DNA of 64,000 nucleotides from Nocardioides baekrokdamisoli. Lineage in GTDB: Bacteria > Actinomycetota > Actinomycetes > Propionibacteriales > Nocardioidaceae. Within the stretch, counting starts at the first letter, position 1. Each line of letters opens with the position of its first letter. The translations under genes and the position numbers were made by a program. The stretch spans positions 1,922,001 through 1,986,000 of the forward strand of contig NZ_AP019307.1 in the NCBI RefSeq assembly GCF_003945325.1, given 5' to 3'. The notes below the pieces were generated by a model, which was not told where the DNA came from, searched no databases, and saw only the letters and a list, made by a program, of their open reading frames with translations. Positions 49,172 through 58,374 of this stretch are shown here, piece by piece.

Positions 49172-50463
49172 CTCGGCATTTCGCCCAGGTCGCCGCGCTC
49201 AAGTCGCGATGCTTCTGGCTCGACGGCGGTGGCGCCCAGGAATGGGCGGGCACGACCTCGCTGATCGGCTGGCTCGAAGACTCCGACCCCTCGCTCACCT
49301 ATTCGGCGGCTCGCCGTGAGGTGACCCTCCACCGCGATGGGCGCGCGGAGGTGATCGGCACCGACATCTTCGATGCTCTGGCGGCGTTCATGGGGGAGGG
49401 CGGCCAATGGTTCGGATATTTCGGGTACGCCTGCCGCACCGATCTTCCGGCTCGGCCCTCCGCCGACGTCCCGGACGCAGTCTGGATGCGGCCTTCGTAC
49501 GTGCGACGGTCGGAGGCCGGCGAGTTGCTCGTCCCCGGATCTTCCGAACGTTCGGACGGTGCGGCGGCGGCCTTCCGAACGTTCGGAAGATCGGGAGAGG
49601 TGCCAACTGAGTACGCGCAGGCCTTCCGACAGGTGCAGGACCAGTTGCTCGCCGGCAATTCGTACGAGACCAACCTGACGTACCGGATGACTCGGCACTC
49701 GACCGATGACCCCGCCGAGATCTACCTCCGGCTGCGTGGACTCAATCCGGCTCCGTACGGCGGCTACTTCCAGCACGACGTGCCGGGCGCCTCGGCCTGG
49801 CTGCTGTCGAGCAGCCCGGAGCGGTACGCGCTGATCACGGCACCCGACCGGACGGGCGACCGCTGGATCGAGACCCGGCCGATCAAGGGGACCGCGCCGC
49901 GCGGAGCGACCCCCGAGGAGGACGCGGACCTCGCTCATTGGCTGCAGACGGACCCCAAGACGCGTGCGGAGAACCTGATGGTCCTGGATCTGCTGCGCAA
50001 CGACGTCGGCATGGTCGCGGAGCCCGGAACCGTCAGCGTCCCGGACCTGATGAAGGTGGAGTCGTACGCCTCGGTGCATCAATTGGTGTCGACCGTACGA
50101 GGTCGCCTCCGCGACGGAGTCGACACGATGGCCGCGCTGCGGGCGCTGTTCCCGGCCGGGTCGATGACCGGCGCGCCGAAGGTGCGCACGATGGAGATCA
50201 TCGATGCGGTCGAGACCACCGCGCGAGGGGCGTACTCGGGCGCCTTCGGCTGGATCTCGTCCGACGGTCGCGCTGATCTCGGGGTCATCATCCGTACGCT
50301 GACCAGCGCCGATGCGCGAACGTGGTCGCTCGGTGTCGGCGGCGGGATCACGGTGCGCAGCACCGTGGATGAGGAGTACGCCGAGGCCGAACTCAAGGCG
50401 GTCCGTCTCCTGGCCGCCCTGGGAGAGAGTTGGCCCGAAGTTCGGGCACCCGGCGCTTTGTGA
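49168..50463 (+). CDS. pabB: aminodeoxychorismate synthase component I (PabB)
   Basis: 431 residues of the chorismate-utilising family. Core motifs: LLAGNSYETNLTYRM, SSSPERY, ETRPIKGTAPRG, LMVLDLLRNDVGMV, FPAGSMTGAPKVRTMEIID and GVGGGITVRST. The ETRPIKGT form is the PabB type. With the upstream amidotransferase it makes 4-amino-4-deoxychorismate for folate. No pabC is adjacent. A linker before the core (about residues 124-142) is encoded by a striking inverted repeat at 49538-49592. Confidence 0.88.
   Translation: MTRHFAQVAALKSRCFWLDGGGAQEWAGTTSLIGWLEDSDPSLTYSAARREVTLHRDGRAEVIGTDIFDALAAFMGEGGQWFGYFGYACRTDLPARPSADVPDAVWMRPSYVRRSEAGELLVPGSSERSDGAAAAFRTFGRSGEVPTEYAQAFRQVQDQLLAGNSYETNLTYRMTRHSTDDPAEIYLRLRGLNPAPYGGYFQHDVPGASAWLLSSSPERYALITAPDRTGDRWIETRPIKGTAPRGATPEEDADLAHWLQTDPKTRAENLMVLDLLRNDVGMVAEPGTVSVPDLMKVESYASVHQLVSTVRGRLRDGVDTMAALRALFPAGSMTGAPKVRTMEIIDAVETTARGAYSGAFGWISSDGRADLGVIIRTLTSADARTWSLGVGGGITVRSTVDEEYAEAELKAVRLLAALGESWPEVRAPGAL
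49538..49592. repeat. 19-bp inverted repeat inside pabB, each arm itself palindromic
   Basis: Arms 49538-49556 and 49574-49592 are exact reverse complements with a 17-nt spacer. Each contains TCCGAACGTTCGGA, itself palindromic; the right copy extends to a perfect 16-bp TTCCGAACGTTCGGAA (49573-49588). It encodes a low-complexity linker (GSSERSDGAAAAFRTFGRSGE) in PabB. No other copy seen in the window. Confidence 0.8.
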
Positions 50464-50482
50464 CATGGGATAGAAACGTCTT

Positions 50483-51946
50483 GTGGGTACAACGGACGAT
50501 GTGGTGCAACCTCAGGTAGTGGTGCTGTTCGGTGCGACGGGCGATCTCGCTCGGCGCAAGTTGCTTCCGGGCCTGTACCGGCTGATGTTGAAGGGTCTCG
50601 TGCCGCAGTTGCGCGTGGTCGGCACGTCGTTGGACCAGCTCGACGCCGACGGGTTCCGGGCCCTGGCGAAGAAGTCCTGTGCCGAATTCGCCAAGGGCGG
50701 CATCTCCGAGGAAGCGTGGGCGAGATTCGAGTCGTCGTTGACGTACGTGCCCACGGGGGCTGGCCCCGAGCAGTTGGCCGAGGTGGTTCACGCGGCACGG
50801 GCTGAGCTGGCCGGTCGGGGCGAGGTCGGCCTCCTGCACTACCTGTCAGTGCCGCCCAAGGCGGCGCTCAATGTGATCAGGCAACTCGAGGACGGTGGCC
50901 TGGTCGAGTCCTCCCGGGTGATCATGGAGAAGCCGTTCGGCACGGATCTGCGCAGCGCCAAGACGCTCAATGCCGCGATCCACGAGGTGTTCGACGAGAG
51001 CCAGATCTTCCGCATCGATCACTTCCTCGGCAAGGAGGCCGCGCAGAACATCCTGGCGTTCCGCTTCGCCAACGGTCTGTTCGAGCCGATCTGGAACCGC
51101 ACGTTCATCGATCACGTGCAGATCGATGTGCCCGAGACCTTGGGTCTCGACGGCCGCACGGACTTCTACGACGCGACCGGCGCGTACAAGGACATGGTGG
51201 TCACCCACCTGATGCAGGTGCTGGCGTTCCTGGCGATGGAGCCGCCGACGTCGCTGAAGTCCGGGGAGATCAGCGTCGAGAAGGACAAGGTCTTCCGTTC
51301 GATGAAGCCGCTCCTGCCAAGCGATGTCGTCCGCGGCCAGTACGACGCGTATCGCGGATACGAGGACGTCCCTGCGTACTCCGACACCGAGACGTTCATC
51401 GCCCTGAAGGTGGAGATCGACAACTGGCGGTGGGCCGGCGTGCCGTTCTTCCTGCGTACGGGCAAGCAGTTGGCCGAGGGGCGTCGGATCATCTCGATCG
51501 CGTTCAAGGAGCCGCCGCGGTCGATGTTCTCCGACTCCTCCAACGCGGGCGCCGCCGGCCCTGACCACCTCACCTTCGACCTGGCGGACCAGTCGAAGAT
51601 GTCGTTGTCGTTCTACGGCAAGCGGCCCGGTCCGGGGATGCGGTTGGAGAAGCTGTCGATGCAGTTCTCCACCAGCGAGACCACGTCCGCGCCCGATGTG
51701 ATGGAAGCGTATGAGCGGCTCATCCTGGATGCGATGAACGGTGATCGTTCTCTCTTCGCCAACGCCGAAGGCATTGAGTCGCTGTGGGAAGCCTCGCAGC
51801 CGCTGCTCGACAACCCGCCGCCGGTGCGCCTGTACTCGCCGGGCTCCTGGGGTCCGAATGCGATCCATCAACTGATCGCCCCGCGGACGTGGCGATTGCC
51901 GTTCGAACGCTCCTGGCGCGACACCCCTGACCCGAGGTCAGGCTGA
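50483..51946 (+). CDS. zwf: glucose-6-phosphate 1-dehydrogenase
   Basis: 487 residues. N-terminal NADP-binding motif [27 protein letters not shown], the active-site signature RIDHFLGKE (about 177-185) and a C-terminal domain with FLRTGKQL and DHLTFDL. It oxidises glucose 6-phosphate at the head of the pentose phosphate pathway and makes NADPH. The GTG at 50483 is 6 nt after TAGAAA. It is not next to tal/pgi/opcA as in many actinobacteria, so it may be a second, stand-alone copy. Overlaps the convergent kinase gene by 9 bp. Confidence 0.95.
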   Translation: MGTTDDVVQPQVVVLFGATGDLARRKLLPGLYRLMLKGLVPQLRVVGTSLDQLDADGFRALAKKSCAEFAKGGISEEAWARFESSLTYVPTGAGPEQLAEVVHAARAELAGRGEVGLLHYLSVPPKAALNVIRQLEDGGLVESSRVIMEKPFGTDLRSAKTLNAAIHEVFDESQIFRIDHFLGKEAAQNILAFRFANGLFEPIWNRTFIDHVQIDVPETLGLDGRTDFYDATGAYKDMVVTHLMQVLAFLAMEPPTSLKSGEISVEKDKVFRSMKPLLPSDVVRGQYDAYRGYEDVPAYSDTETFIALKVEIDNWRWAGVPFFLRTGKQLAEGRRIISIAFKEPPRSMFSDSSNAGAAGPDHLTFDLADQSKMSLSFYGKRPGPGMRLEKLSMQFSTSETTSAPDVMEAYERLILDAMNGDRSLFANAEGIESLWEASQPLLDNPPPVRLYSPGSWGPNAIHQLIAPRTWRLPFERSWRDTPDPRSG

Positions 51947-53311
51947 TGGCGGCGCCCCGCTGCCCGGGAGCCGGAGCACCAGGCGAGCGCCGCCGGCCGG
52001 TGATCGCTCGGCAGTGACCGAGCCGCCCTGGCGCTCGGCCACCTGGCGGACGATGGCGAGGCCGAGTCCTGAGCCCACCATGCTGCGGGCCTCGGAGGAG
52101 CGGTAGAACCGTTCGAAGATCTGGCCCAGCTCTGCCTCGGGGATGCCGGGGCCTTCGTCGTCGACGGTGAGCGTGCCGTGTGTGAGCCGGACTGACACGG
52201 TGCCGGTCGGCGGGCTCCACTTCGCGGCGTTGTCGAGCAGGTTGGTGATCGCCCGTTGGAGGCCCGACAAGTCGCCCATGACCCACCACGGCTCGGATTC
52301 GACGGCCCACGTCAGTCTCGGCGCTCGACGGCGTACGCGATCCAGCGCACCGTCGAGGAGGTCGGCAATGTCCACGGTGTCGATCACCGGCGTACGGGGC
52401 TCGTCCCGCGCGAGTTCGACGAGGTCGCCGATCAGGGCGGTCATCTCCTCGGCCTGTGCCCGGAGGTCGGCGAGCAGGTCGTCGCGTTGTGCGTCCGGCA
52501 ACGAGCCGCCTGCCTGAGCGAGGAGATCGACATTCGTACGCAGCGACGTCAGGGGCGTACGCAGTTCGTGGGAGGCGTCGGCGACCAGCTGTCGCTGGCG
52601 GTCTCGAGAGGCTGAGAGTGCGGCCAGCAATTGGTTGAACGACACCGAGAGCCGGGCGACTTCGTCCTCGCCCAGGACCGGGATGGGTGAGAGGTCCTCG
52701 GTCCGCGCGATGACCTCGAGGTCGGCCGACAGCCGTTTGATCGGCCGCAGACCGCTCGCCGAGGCGAGCCCGGCTGCCAGACCGACGAGCAGGATGCCGA
52801 CCGCGGCGAACCCGATGGTCACGACGAGGACCCGGTCGAGGATCGCGTCCTCGTCGTCGAGGGATTCGGCGAGGAGGAGGACGGTCTGGGTGCCGACGAC
52901 CTTCACGGCCGCGACGCGATAACTCGTCCCGTTCAGGTCGGCGGTACGCAGTGACGTCGTCTGCTCGTCGCGCAGGACGGCGAGCTCGGCCTTGCTGGGC
53001 TCGGGGAAGCCGCCGCCGATGGTGTCGGGCACCAGCACCCTGCCATCGGGTTGCAGGAATGCTGCCCGGAGGCCGGCGGCACCCAACGCCCAGGTCGGGA
53101 CCAATGTGCCGCCGCGCAGGTCGTTGAGGACGTCCTTGTCGATGGCGGCGGTGTGCGCGCGCGTGAGCAGCGACTTGTCGAGCGAGTGGCTGATCTGGCG
53201 GCTGACGACGAAGTAGAGCCCGATCGACAGCGCGATGATCGCAACGCCGACCGCACACGTGGTCAGGGCGGTGACTCTGGTGGCGAGTGACCGCCGGAAC
53301 GGCAGCCTCAT
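51938..53311 (-). CDS. two-component sensor histidine kinase, MprB-like
   Basis: 457 residues: a first membrane segment at about 12-36, an extracytoplasmic region of about 115 residues, a second segment at about 160-185, HAMP linker, dimerisation domain with phospho-acceptor [15 protein letters not shown] (His about 250) and an ATP-binding domain with N-box [17 protein letters not shown] and GSGLGLAIV. Complete kinase. The ATG at 53311 overlaps the response regulator stop (ATGA). Likely senses envelope conditions; the stimulus cannot be told. Confidence 0.93.
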   Translation of the reverse strand: MRLPFRRSLATRVTALTTCAVGVAIIALSIGLYFVVSRQISHSLDKSLLTRAHTAAIDKDVLNDLRGGTLVPTWALGAAGLRAAFLQPDGRVLVPDTIGGGFPEPSKAELAVLRDEQTTSLRTADLNGTSYRVAAVKVVGTQTVLLLAESLDDEDAILDRVLVVTIGFAAVGILLVGLAAGLASASGLRPIKRLSADLEVIARTEDLSPIPVLGEDEVARLSVSFNQLLAALSASRDRQRQLVADASHELRTPLTSLRTNVDLLAQAGGSLPDAQRDDLLADLRAQAEEMTALIGDLVELARDEPRTPVIDTVDIADLLDGALDRVRRRAPRLTWAVESEPWWVMGDLSGLQRAITNLLDNAAKWSPPTGTVSVRLTHGTLTVDDEGPGIPEAELGQIFERFYRSSEARSMVGSGLGLAIVRQVAERQGGSVTAERSPAGGARLVLRLPGSGAPPSA

Positions 53312-54006
53312 GACTCCTTGAGCACGTACCCGATGCCGCGGACCGTCTGGATGAGGCGCGGCAGCCCGTTGACCTCCGTCTTGCGCCGGAGGTAGCCGAC
53401 GTAGACCTCCAGGGAGTTGGCACTGGTCGCGAACTCATAGCCCCAGACCTCGTCGAGGATGAACTGGCGATCCAGGACACGACGCGGACGACGCAGGAAC
53501 ATCTCGAGCAGCGTGAACTCGGTGCGCGTCAACGGGATCCGCTCACCGCCGCGCAGCACCTCGCGGCCACCGACGTTCATCGCGAGATCGGCGAACGTCA
53601 GCCACTCCTCGCCGTCGGTGCTGTTGGGCGTCGCGCGACGCAGGAGAGCGCGTACGCGGGCGAGCAACTCCTGCAGGTCGAACGGCTTCGGCAGGTAGTC
53701 ATCGGCCCCTGCGTCGAGGCCCTCGACACGGTCTCCGACGGAGTCGCGAGCCGTGAGGACGAGGATCGGGACGTCGTTGCCCGCCGAGCGCAGCGCACGG
53801 GTCATCTCGAGCCCGTCCAGGCGCGGCATCATGACGTCCGCGATCAACAGGTCAGGCGCGATCGAACTCAGGTTCGCGAGTGCTTCGGCCCCGTCGGAAG
53901 CCAGCGCCACGTCGAAGCCGTTGAACTCGAGCGATCGCCGCAGCGAGTCGCGTACGGCCTGGTCATCGTCGATCACCAGGATGCGCGGATTCGGAGCCGA
54001 AGTCAT
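53308..54006 (-). CDS. OmpR family response regulator, MprA-like
   Basis: 232 residues. Receiver domain with acidic pocket DDD (about 13-15), phospho-acceptor Asp in [13 protein letters not shown] (about 53), Thr in LTARD and Lys in LPKPFD; then an OmpR winged-helix domain ending [16 protein letters not shown]. The ATG at 54006 gives [16 protein letters not shown]. First gene of the operon with the kinase. Divergent from the MoxR gene, with 68 bp between. Confidence 0.94.
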   Translation of the reverse strand: MTSAPNPRILVIDDDQAVRDSLRRSLEFNGFDVALASDGAEALANLSSIAPDLLIADVMMPRLDGLEMTRALRSAGNDVPILVLTARDSVGDRVEGLDAGADDYLPKPFDLQELLARVRALLRRATPNSTDGEEWLTFADLAMNVGGREVLRGGERIPLTRTEFTLLEMFLRRPRRVLDRQFILDEVWGYEFATSANSLEVYVGYLRRKTEVNGLPRLIQTVRGIGYVLKES

Positions 54007-54074
54007 GGGGACACTGTGCCATCCGTGCCCGAGCCCTGCCTGAGACTGCGCTGAGTACGCGTACGCTCCCGCAT

Positions 54075-54953
54075 GTGACGTGGTTCGAATCGCCCTCTGC
54101 TGCGCTGACCGCACTCGGCTCGTCCGGGTACCTCGCCGACCAGGCGACAGCGACCACTGCCTTCCTTGCGGGGGCTGTCGGGAAGCCGCTCCTGCTCGAG
54201 GGTCCGGCCGGTGTCGGCAAGACCGAGTTCGCCAAGGCGGTTGCTCGCGCGACGGGCGCGGAACTCATCCGTCTGCAGTGCTACGAGGGTCTGGACGAGG
54301 CTCGGGCACTGTACGAGTGGAACTACAAGAAGCAGTTGCTCCGGATCCAGGCCAGTGATGCGTCCTGGGACGACGCCCGCGACGACATCTTCAGCGACGA
54401 GTTCCTGCTCTCGCGCCCGTTGCTGACGGCGATCCGCCGACCTACGCCGACGGTGCTGTTGATCGACGAGGTCGACAAGACCGATGTCGAGGTGGAAGGC
54501 CTGTTGCTGGAGGTGCTCTCGGACTTCCAGGTGACCATCCCCGAACTCGGCACGATCGAGGCCGTCCATCGGCCGTACGTGGTGCTGACCTCGAACGCCG
54601 CCCGCGAGTTGTCGGAGGCGCTGAAGCGACGCTGCCTTTACCTGTACCTCGACTACCCGAGCGCCGAGCGTGAGCGGGAGATCATCACCAGCCAGGTGCC
54701 GGAACTCTCCGACAAGGTGGCTCGTCAGTTGGTCACCGTGGTGGCTCGACTGCGCGAACTCGAGCTCAAGAAGTCGCCGTCGATCGCGGAGTCCGTCGAC
54801 TGGGCGCGGACGCTGATCGCCCTTCAGATCCGGTCGCTCGACGACGAGGCGATCGACACGACCCTCGGCGTCGTCCTCAAGCACGCCTCGGACCAGGACC
54901 GCGCTGCTCGCGAGTTGCGACTGCCGAGTCACGACAGCCGCAAACGTCGATGA
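54075..54953 (+). CDS. MoxR family AAA+ ATPase
   Basis: 292 residues with Walker [16 protein letters not shown] (about 44-58), Walker [11 protein letters not shown] (about 132-141) and the sensor [16 protein letters not shown]. It is of the MoxR/CoxD type that acts with a VWA protein as a chaperone or cofactor-insertion machine. The GTG at 54075 is 7 nt after TACGCT. It overlaps the VWA gene by 4 nt (ATGA). The client protein is unknown; no CO dehydrogenase genes are nearby. Confidence 0.9.
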   Translation: MTWFESPSAALTALGSSGYLADQATATTAFLAGAVGKPLLLEGPAGVGKTEFAKAVARATGAELIRLQCYEGLDEARALYEWNYKKQLLRIQASDASWDDARDDIFSDEFLLSRPLLTAIRRPTPTVLLIDEVDKTDVEVEGLLLEVLSDFQVTIPELGTIEAVHRPYVVLTSNAARELSEALKRRCLYLYLDYPSAEREREIITSQVPELSDKVARQLVTVVARLRELELKKSPSIAESVDWARTLIALQIRSLDDEAIDTTLGVVLKHASDQDRAARELRLPSHDSRKRR

Positions 54954-56320
54954 GCCTGCTCGACCGGCACGTCGCATTCCTGGAGGCGCTGCGCGCCGCC
55001 GGCCTGCCGGTCTCGCTCTCCGAGGACCTCGACGCGGTCTCGGCCCTCTCGGCGGTGGCTTGGTCATCCCGCGACACCGTGCGTGACGTATACGCCGCGA
55101 CGCTGGTGAAGCGCCAGTCGAACCGGGCCACCTTCGAGTCGCTCTTCGACCTCTACTTCCCGCGTCTCGTCGGGGACGGGACGCGGGCGCAGGACCCGAG
55201 CCTTGCCGATGAGGATGCGGCGGCAACCACCGCGGCGGTCGTTGGCGAACTGCGCGAAGCCCTGATGGAAGCTGCCGAGGCCGGGGACACCGACCGGATG
55301 CGCGAGCTCGCTGCACAGGCGATGGCGCAGTTGGGTGCGATGCCGGGTCGGGGTCCGGGTCTGTCCTCCTGGTCGTCGTACACGGCCCTGCGGCGGATCG
55401 ATGCCGATGAGTTGATCGGCCAACTCGTCGAGGGCCTGATGGCCGCCGGTTGGACGCGCGAGGAGGCGGAGCGTACGGCTTCGCGTCGTCTCGGACAGTT
55501 CACCGGTCTGGTCGAGGCTGATGCCCGGCGCCGGATCGCGGAGGAGAAGGGCCCCGATCACGTCGCCCGGATCACGGTCCGGCCGTCGATCGACAGGCTC
55601 GACTTCCTCTCGATGCGGCGCACCGACATCGAGGAACTTCGTGCCGAGGTCTACCCGCTCGCCCGTCGGCTCGCGACGCGTCTTGCGCGCGAGCAGCACG
55701 CCAGGCGACGGGGGCCGCTCGACTTCCGGCGCACCGTCCGGGCCTCGTTGGCGTACGGCGGGGTGCCGCTGGAGACCCACCACAAGCCCAAGCGCCCCCA
55801 TCGCAACGAACTCGTCGTGCTCTGTGACGTCTCCGGCTCGGTGGCGAACTTCGCGTCCTTCACGCTGCTGCTCGTGTTTGCGCTCCAGGAGGCGTTCACG
55901 CGGGTCCGCGCCTTCACGTTCGTCGACCGACTCCACGAGGTCACCGGAGAATTCAAGGCCGGCGGCGATGTGGTCGACACGATGGAGCGCCTGGTCGCCT
56001 CGTCCGAGCACGCGGCCCGCGTGGGCCGTACCAACTACGGTCGGGCCTTCGCTCAGTTCCGCAATGAGCACTTCGACGCGCTGACCCCGAAGACGGCGCT
56101 GCTCATCCTGGGCGATGCCCGCTCCAATTACTCCGACCTGGCTCTGAACGACCTCCGGGCGATGGTGGGCGCAACCCGCCACGCCTTCTGGCTCAACCCC
56201 GAGGTCCGGCGCCAGTGGGACACCGGTGACTCCGAGGCGACCGCGTACGGCAACATCGTCGACATGGTCGAGTGCAGGAATCTGACCCAGCTGCAGGAGT
56301 TCATCCACGATCTGGCGTAG
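54950..56320 (+). CDS. VWA domain protein, CoxE-like, partner of the MoxR ATPase
   Basis: 456 residues. N-terminal region RHVAFLEALRAAGLPVSLSEDLDAVSAL and YAATLVKRQSNRATFESLFDLYF are typical of CoxE-type proteins. The C-terminal VWA domain has the MIDAS start VLCDVSGSVANF (about 288-299), then TNYGRAF and LLILGDARSN. No signal peptide. Co-translated with the ATPase gene. Its end overlaps the convergent lipase-like gene by 20 bp. Confidence 0.9.
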   Translation: MSLLDRHVAFLEALRAAGLPVSLSEDLDAVSALSAVAWSSRDTVRDVYAATLVKRQSNRATFESLFDLYFPRLVGDGTRAQDPSLADEDAAATTAAVVGELREALMEAAEAGDTDRMRELAAQAMAQLGAMPGRGPGLSSWSSYTALRRIDADELIGQLVEGLMAAGWTREEAERTASRRLGQFTGLVEADARRRIAEEKGPDHVARITVRPSIDRLDFLSMRRTDIEELRAEVYPLARRLATRLAREQHARRRGPLDFRRTVRASLAYGGVPLETHHKPKRPHRNELVVLCDVSGSVANFASFTLLLVFALQEAFTRVRAFTFVDRLHEVTGEFKAGGDVVDTMERLVASSEHAARVGRTNYGRAFAQFRNEHFDALTPKTALLILGDARSNYSDLALNDLRAMVGATRHAFWLNPEVRRQWDTGDSEATAYGNIVDMVECRNLTQLQEFIHDLA

Positions 56321-57659
56321 CCGCTCGGGTCACCCTGAAGACGGAGTCGGACACGTCGCCACCCTGGGCGAAGAAGGGTGCGATTGCCTCGACGGCTGTG
56401 CGTACGGCCGCGTCGCGGCTGGCGTCCACCGCTGCGGCGCCCCGCTCGTACGTGCTCACCTGGTGGTTGCCGACGATCGTGTCCTCGCCACTGGCGAAGG
56501 TCACGGTCGTTTGTTGAGGGCTGACGCGGTTTCGCTGACCCTCGAGCTGCGGCACGATGTCTCCGCTGGATTCCAACGACAAGACGTGGCTCGTCGTCGG
56601 AAAGCCACGTTCGACCGCGGTCGGCGAACCCGCCGTGATCACGTTCGTCACGTTGAACGAGGTGCCTTCGCTGAGAGCTTTCGCAGCGACCATCCCGCCG
56701 AGGCTGTGTCCGGCGATCAGCACCGGATCGTGGGGAGAGATCCCAGCCTCGCGCATCGCCTTCTCAACACCCTCGAGGTACGCCGAGTGCTGGCCGCTGG
56801 CGACCCGGAGATCCTCCTGGACGTCGCGGATGTCGCTGTCGGATGAGAGCGGGTTCAGATCGTCGGTGCCCGGCAGATAGACCACGTGCCGCGTCTGCCC
56901 GTGCCCGTCTCGCCACGACTGGATCTCGATGAGGCCCGGGTCCGGAGCGTCGCTCAGTTCCCGGAGATGACGCACGACATCCGCGACGCAATGCGGTTGC
57001 CTGCGACTCTCGGCGATCGCAGTGGCATGGCGTTCGACCCGGGCGTCGCCCTCGTCGAGATAGATCCCCGCCGCGACGCCCGCAGCACCGCCACCGGGTC
57101 CTGTTCCCCAGCCGCCGAGAATGCCGTCGAGGGTCGCGGTGGTGTCCCGCACGAGCTCGGGGCGCTGTGCGAGCGTCCGCTCAAGACCTCGTCGGGCACG
57201 GGCTCGTTCCTCCGGGGTGGAGGACATCCACCAGACCGCGCCTCCTGCGGCAACTGGCAGTGAACCGAGGACCACCAGACCGGGAACGGTGCGGAGGCCG
57301 GCACCGATGACCCGGCCCAGCTCGGTTTCGAGAAGGCGCCGTACCTCGTCATCGCCTCCGCCGAACCATTGCCCGACCGTCTCCACCAAGCCGGCCAGGA
57401 CTCCCCACTCGAGCGCCGCCGTCCCGAGATGGCTGACGGCGGAAAGGACCGCACGTTCGGCGTCCACGTACGTGCTCGGGGAGAGTGGAGCGGACGCGAT
57501 CAATGCTGGTTCGACCATTCCGATCGCGTCCGATCCAGCCCACCGGGTCAGCTGCCAGGCCGCGTCGCCGAGCTCGCCGGCCAAGCGTTTGAGGTCATCG
57601 GTCTGCAAGGCCAGCACTCCACCGCGTACTCCTGTGATCTCGGCCGGTGTCTCGCTCAC
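56301..57659 (-). CDS. lipase-like alpha/beta hydrolase, candidate type VII secretion substrate
   Basis: 452 residues. The first 130 or so are helical, resembling the secretion-domain part of WXG-associated proteins (GELGDAAWQLTRWAGSDAIG near 30-50). A short hydrophobic patch at about 120-145 follows, then a lipase-like domain with nucleophile GHSLGG (about 319-324), candidate Asp in LESSGDIVPQ and His in IVGNHQVSTYE. No Sec signal. The ATG overlaps the stop of the WXG-like gene (ATGA), the usual pairing of a type VII effector with its small partner. Confidence 0.78.
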   Translation of the reverse strand: MSETPAEITGVRGGVLALQTDDLKRLAGELGDAAWQLTRWAGSDAIGMVEPALIASAPLSPSTYVDAERAVLSAVSHLGTAALEWGVLAGLVETVGQWFGGGDDEVRRLLETELGRVIGAGLRTVPGLVVLGSLPVAAGGAVWWMSSTPEERARARRGLERTLAQRPELVRDTTATLDGILGGWGTGPGGGAAGVAAGIYLDEGDARVERHATAIAESRRQPHCVADVVRHLRELSDAPDPGLIEIQSWRDGHGQTRHVVYLPGTDDLNPLSSDSDIRDVQEDLRVASGQHSAYLEGVEKAMREAGISPHDPVLIAGHSLGGMVAAKALSEGTSFNVTNVITAGSPTAVERGFPTTSHVLSLESSGDIVPQLEGQRNRVSPQQTTVTFASGEDTIVGNHQVSTYERGAAAVDASRDAAVRTAVEAIAPFFAQGGDVSDSVFRVTRAATPDRG

Positions 57660-57952
57660 AGGAGTCCTCCGACCAAGGACGCGAGGCCGTCGACGGCACC
57701 CACCGCTTCGTCGGCCATGTGCCCGACGGGGTTCATGAGCGCCGCCTGATGGTGCCGTTCCAGCACGGCTGCGGCATCGTCATGGAGACGGGCGCAGCGC
57801 CTGAGTTCGGCGATCGCGGTGCCGGCCCGTCGGCGCATGGCGTCGGCGGCGGTCCCTTGCCAGGCGATCGTGCCGACTCGATGGGCGAGTCGGTCCGCAG
57901 AGTCCTCGAGTGCTCGAGCGCGGTCTCTGAGGTCGGTGATGGTGGCGTACAC
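57656..57952 (-). CDS. WXG100-like small helical protein, partner of the lipase-like gene
   Basis: 98 residues, two predicted helices with a turn containing AWQG (W-x-G, about 30-33). GTG start at 57952; the stop overlaps the lipase-like start. Sequence is divergent from the two WXG proteins on the other strand, so it is probably the dedicated chaperone or co-secreted partner. The 119-bp gap upstream to 58072 would hold its promoter; no clear motif is visible there. Confidence 0.7.
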   Translation of the reverse strand: MYATITDLRDRARALEDSADRLAHRVGTIAWQGTAADAMRRRAGTAIAELRRCARLHDDAAAVLERHHQAALMNPVGHMADEAVGAVDGLASLVGGLL

Positions 57953-58071
57953 AAGGCTCCGTTCGTTGGTGAACGGGAGCGATCAAACGCCGTACCGCCG
58001 ACGGCAACCGGCCGCCCGCAGCGGGCCTGTGGACAATGGGCCGTGCAGAGGGCGCTGTGGAGACAGAGTGG

Positions 58072-58374
58072 CTAGCGCGGCTCCGCCAGCACGTGCACGC
58101 GAGCGTGTACGACGTGCCGCTGCTGCAGGGCAGCGCGCAGCGCCCGGTGCAGCCCGTCCTCGAGATACAGCTCGCCGCGCCATGACACGACGTGCGCGAA
58201 GAGATCCCCGTAGAACGTGGAGTCATCGTCCAGGAGCGAATTCAGCTGGAGCCATTCCTTGGTCGTGACGAGTTGATCCAGACGCACCTGCGTCGGCGGG
58301 ATCGTCGCCCACTGACCAGCCGAGAGGCCATGCTCGGGGTAGGGCTTCCCGTCGCCGACTCTCTTGAAGATCAC
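58072..58374 (-). CDS. conserved small protein, ParB-nuclease-like core
   Basis: 100 residues starting (GTG) MIFKRVGDGKPYPEHG and continuing PPTQVRLDQLVTTKEWLQLNSLL, with DGLHRALRAALQQRHVVHARV near the end. The DG-x-HR-x2-RA segment is reminiscent of the DGxHR box of ParB-like domains, but the protein is much shorter. I recall similar proteins in actinobacteria without a known role. The start overlaps the EccC-like stop (GTGA), so it is coupled to that gene. Longer in-frame starts up to 58698 lie inside the EccC gene and are not credible. Confidence 0.7.
   Translation of the reverse strand: MIFKRVGDGKPYPEHGLSAGQWATIPPTQVRLDQLVTTKEWLQLNSLLDDDSTFYGDLFAHVVSWRGELYLEDGLHRALRAALQQRHVVHARVHVLAEPR

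Noticed and set aside
51720..53480. 586-codon reverse frame overlapping the kinase gene
   Set aside because: Low-complexity Arg/Pro/Gly translation; the kinase frame has all histidine kinase boxes.
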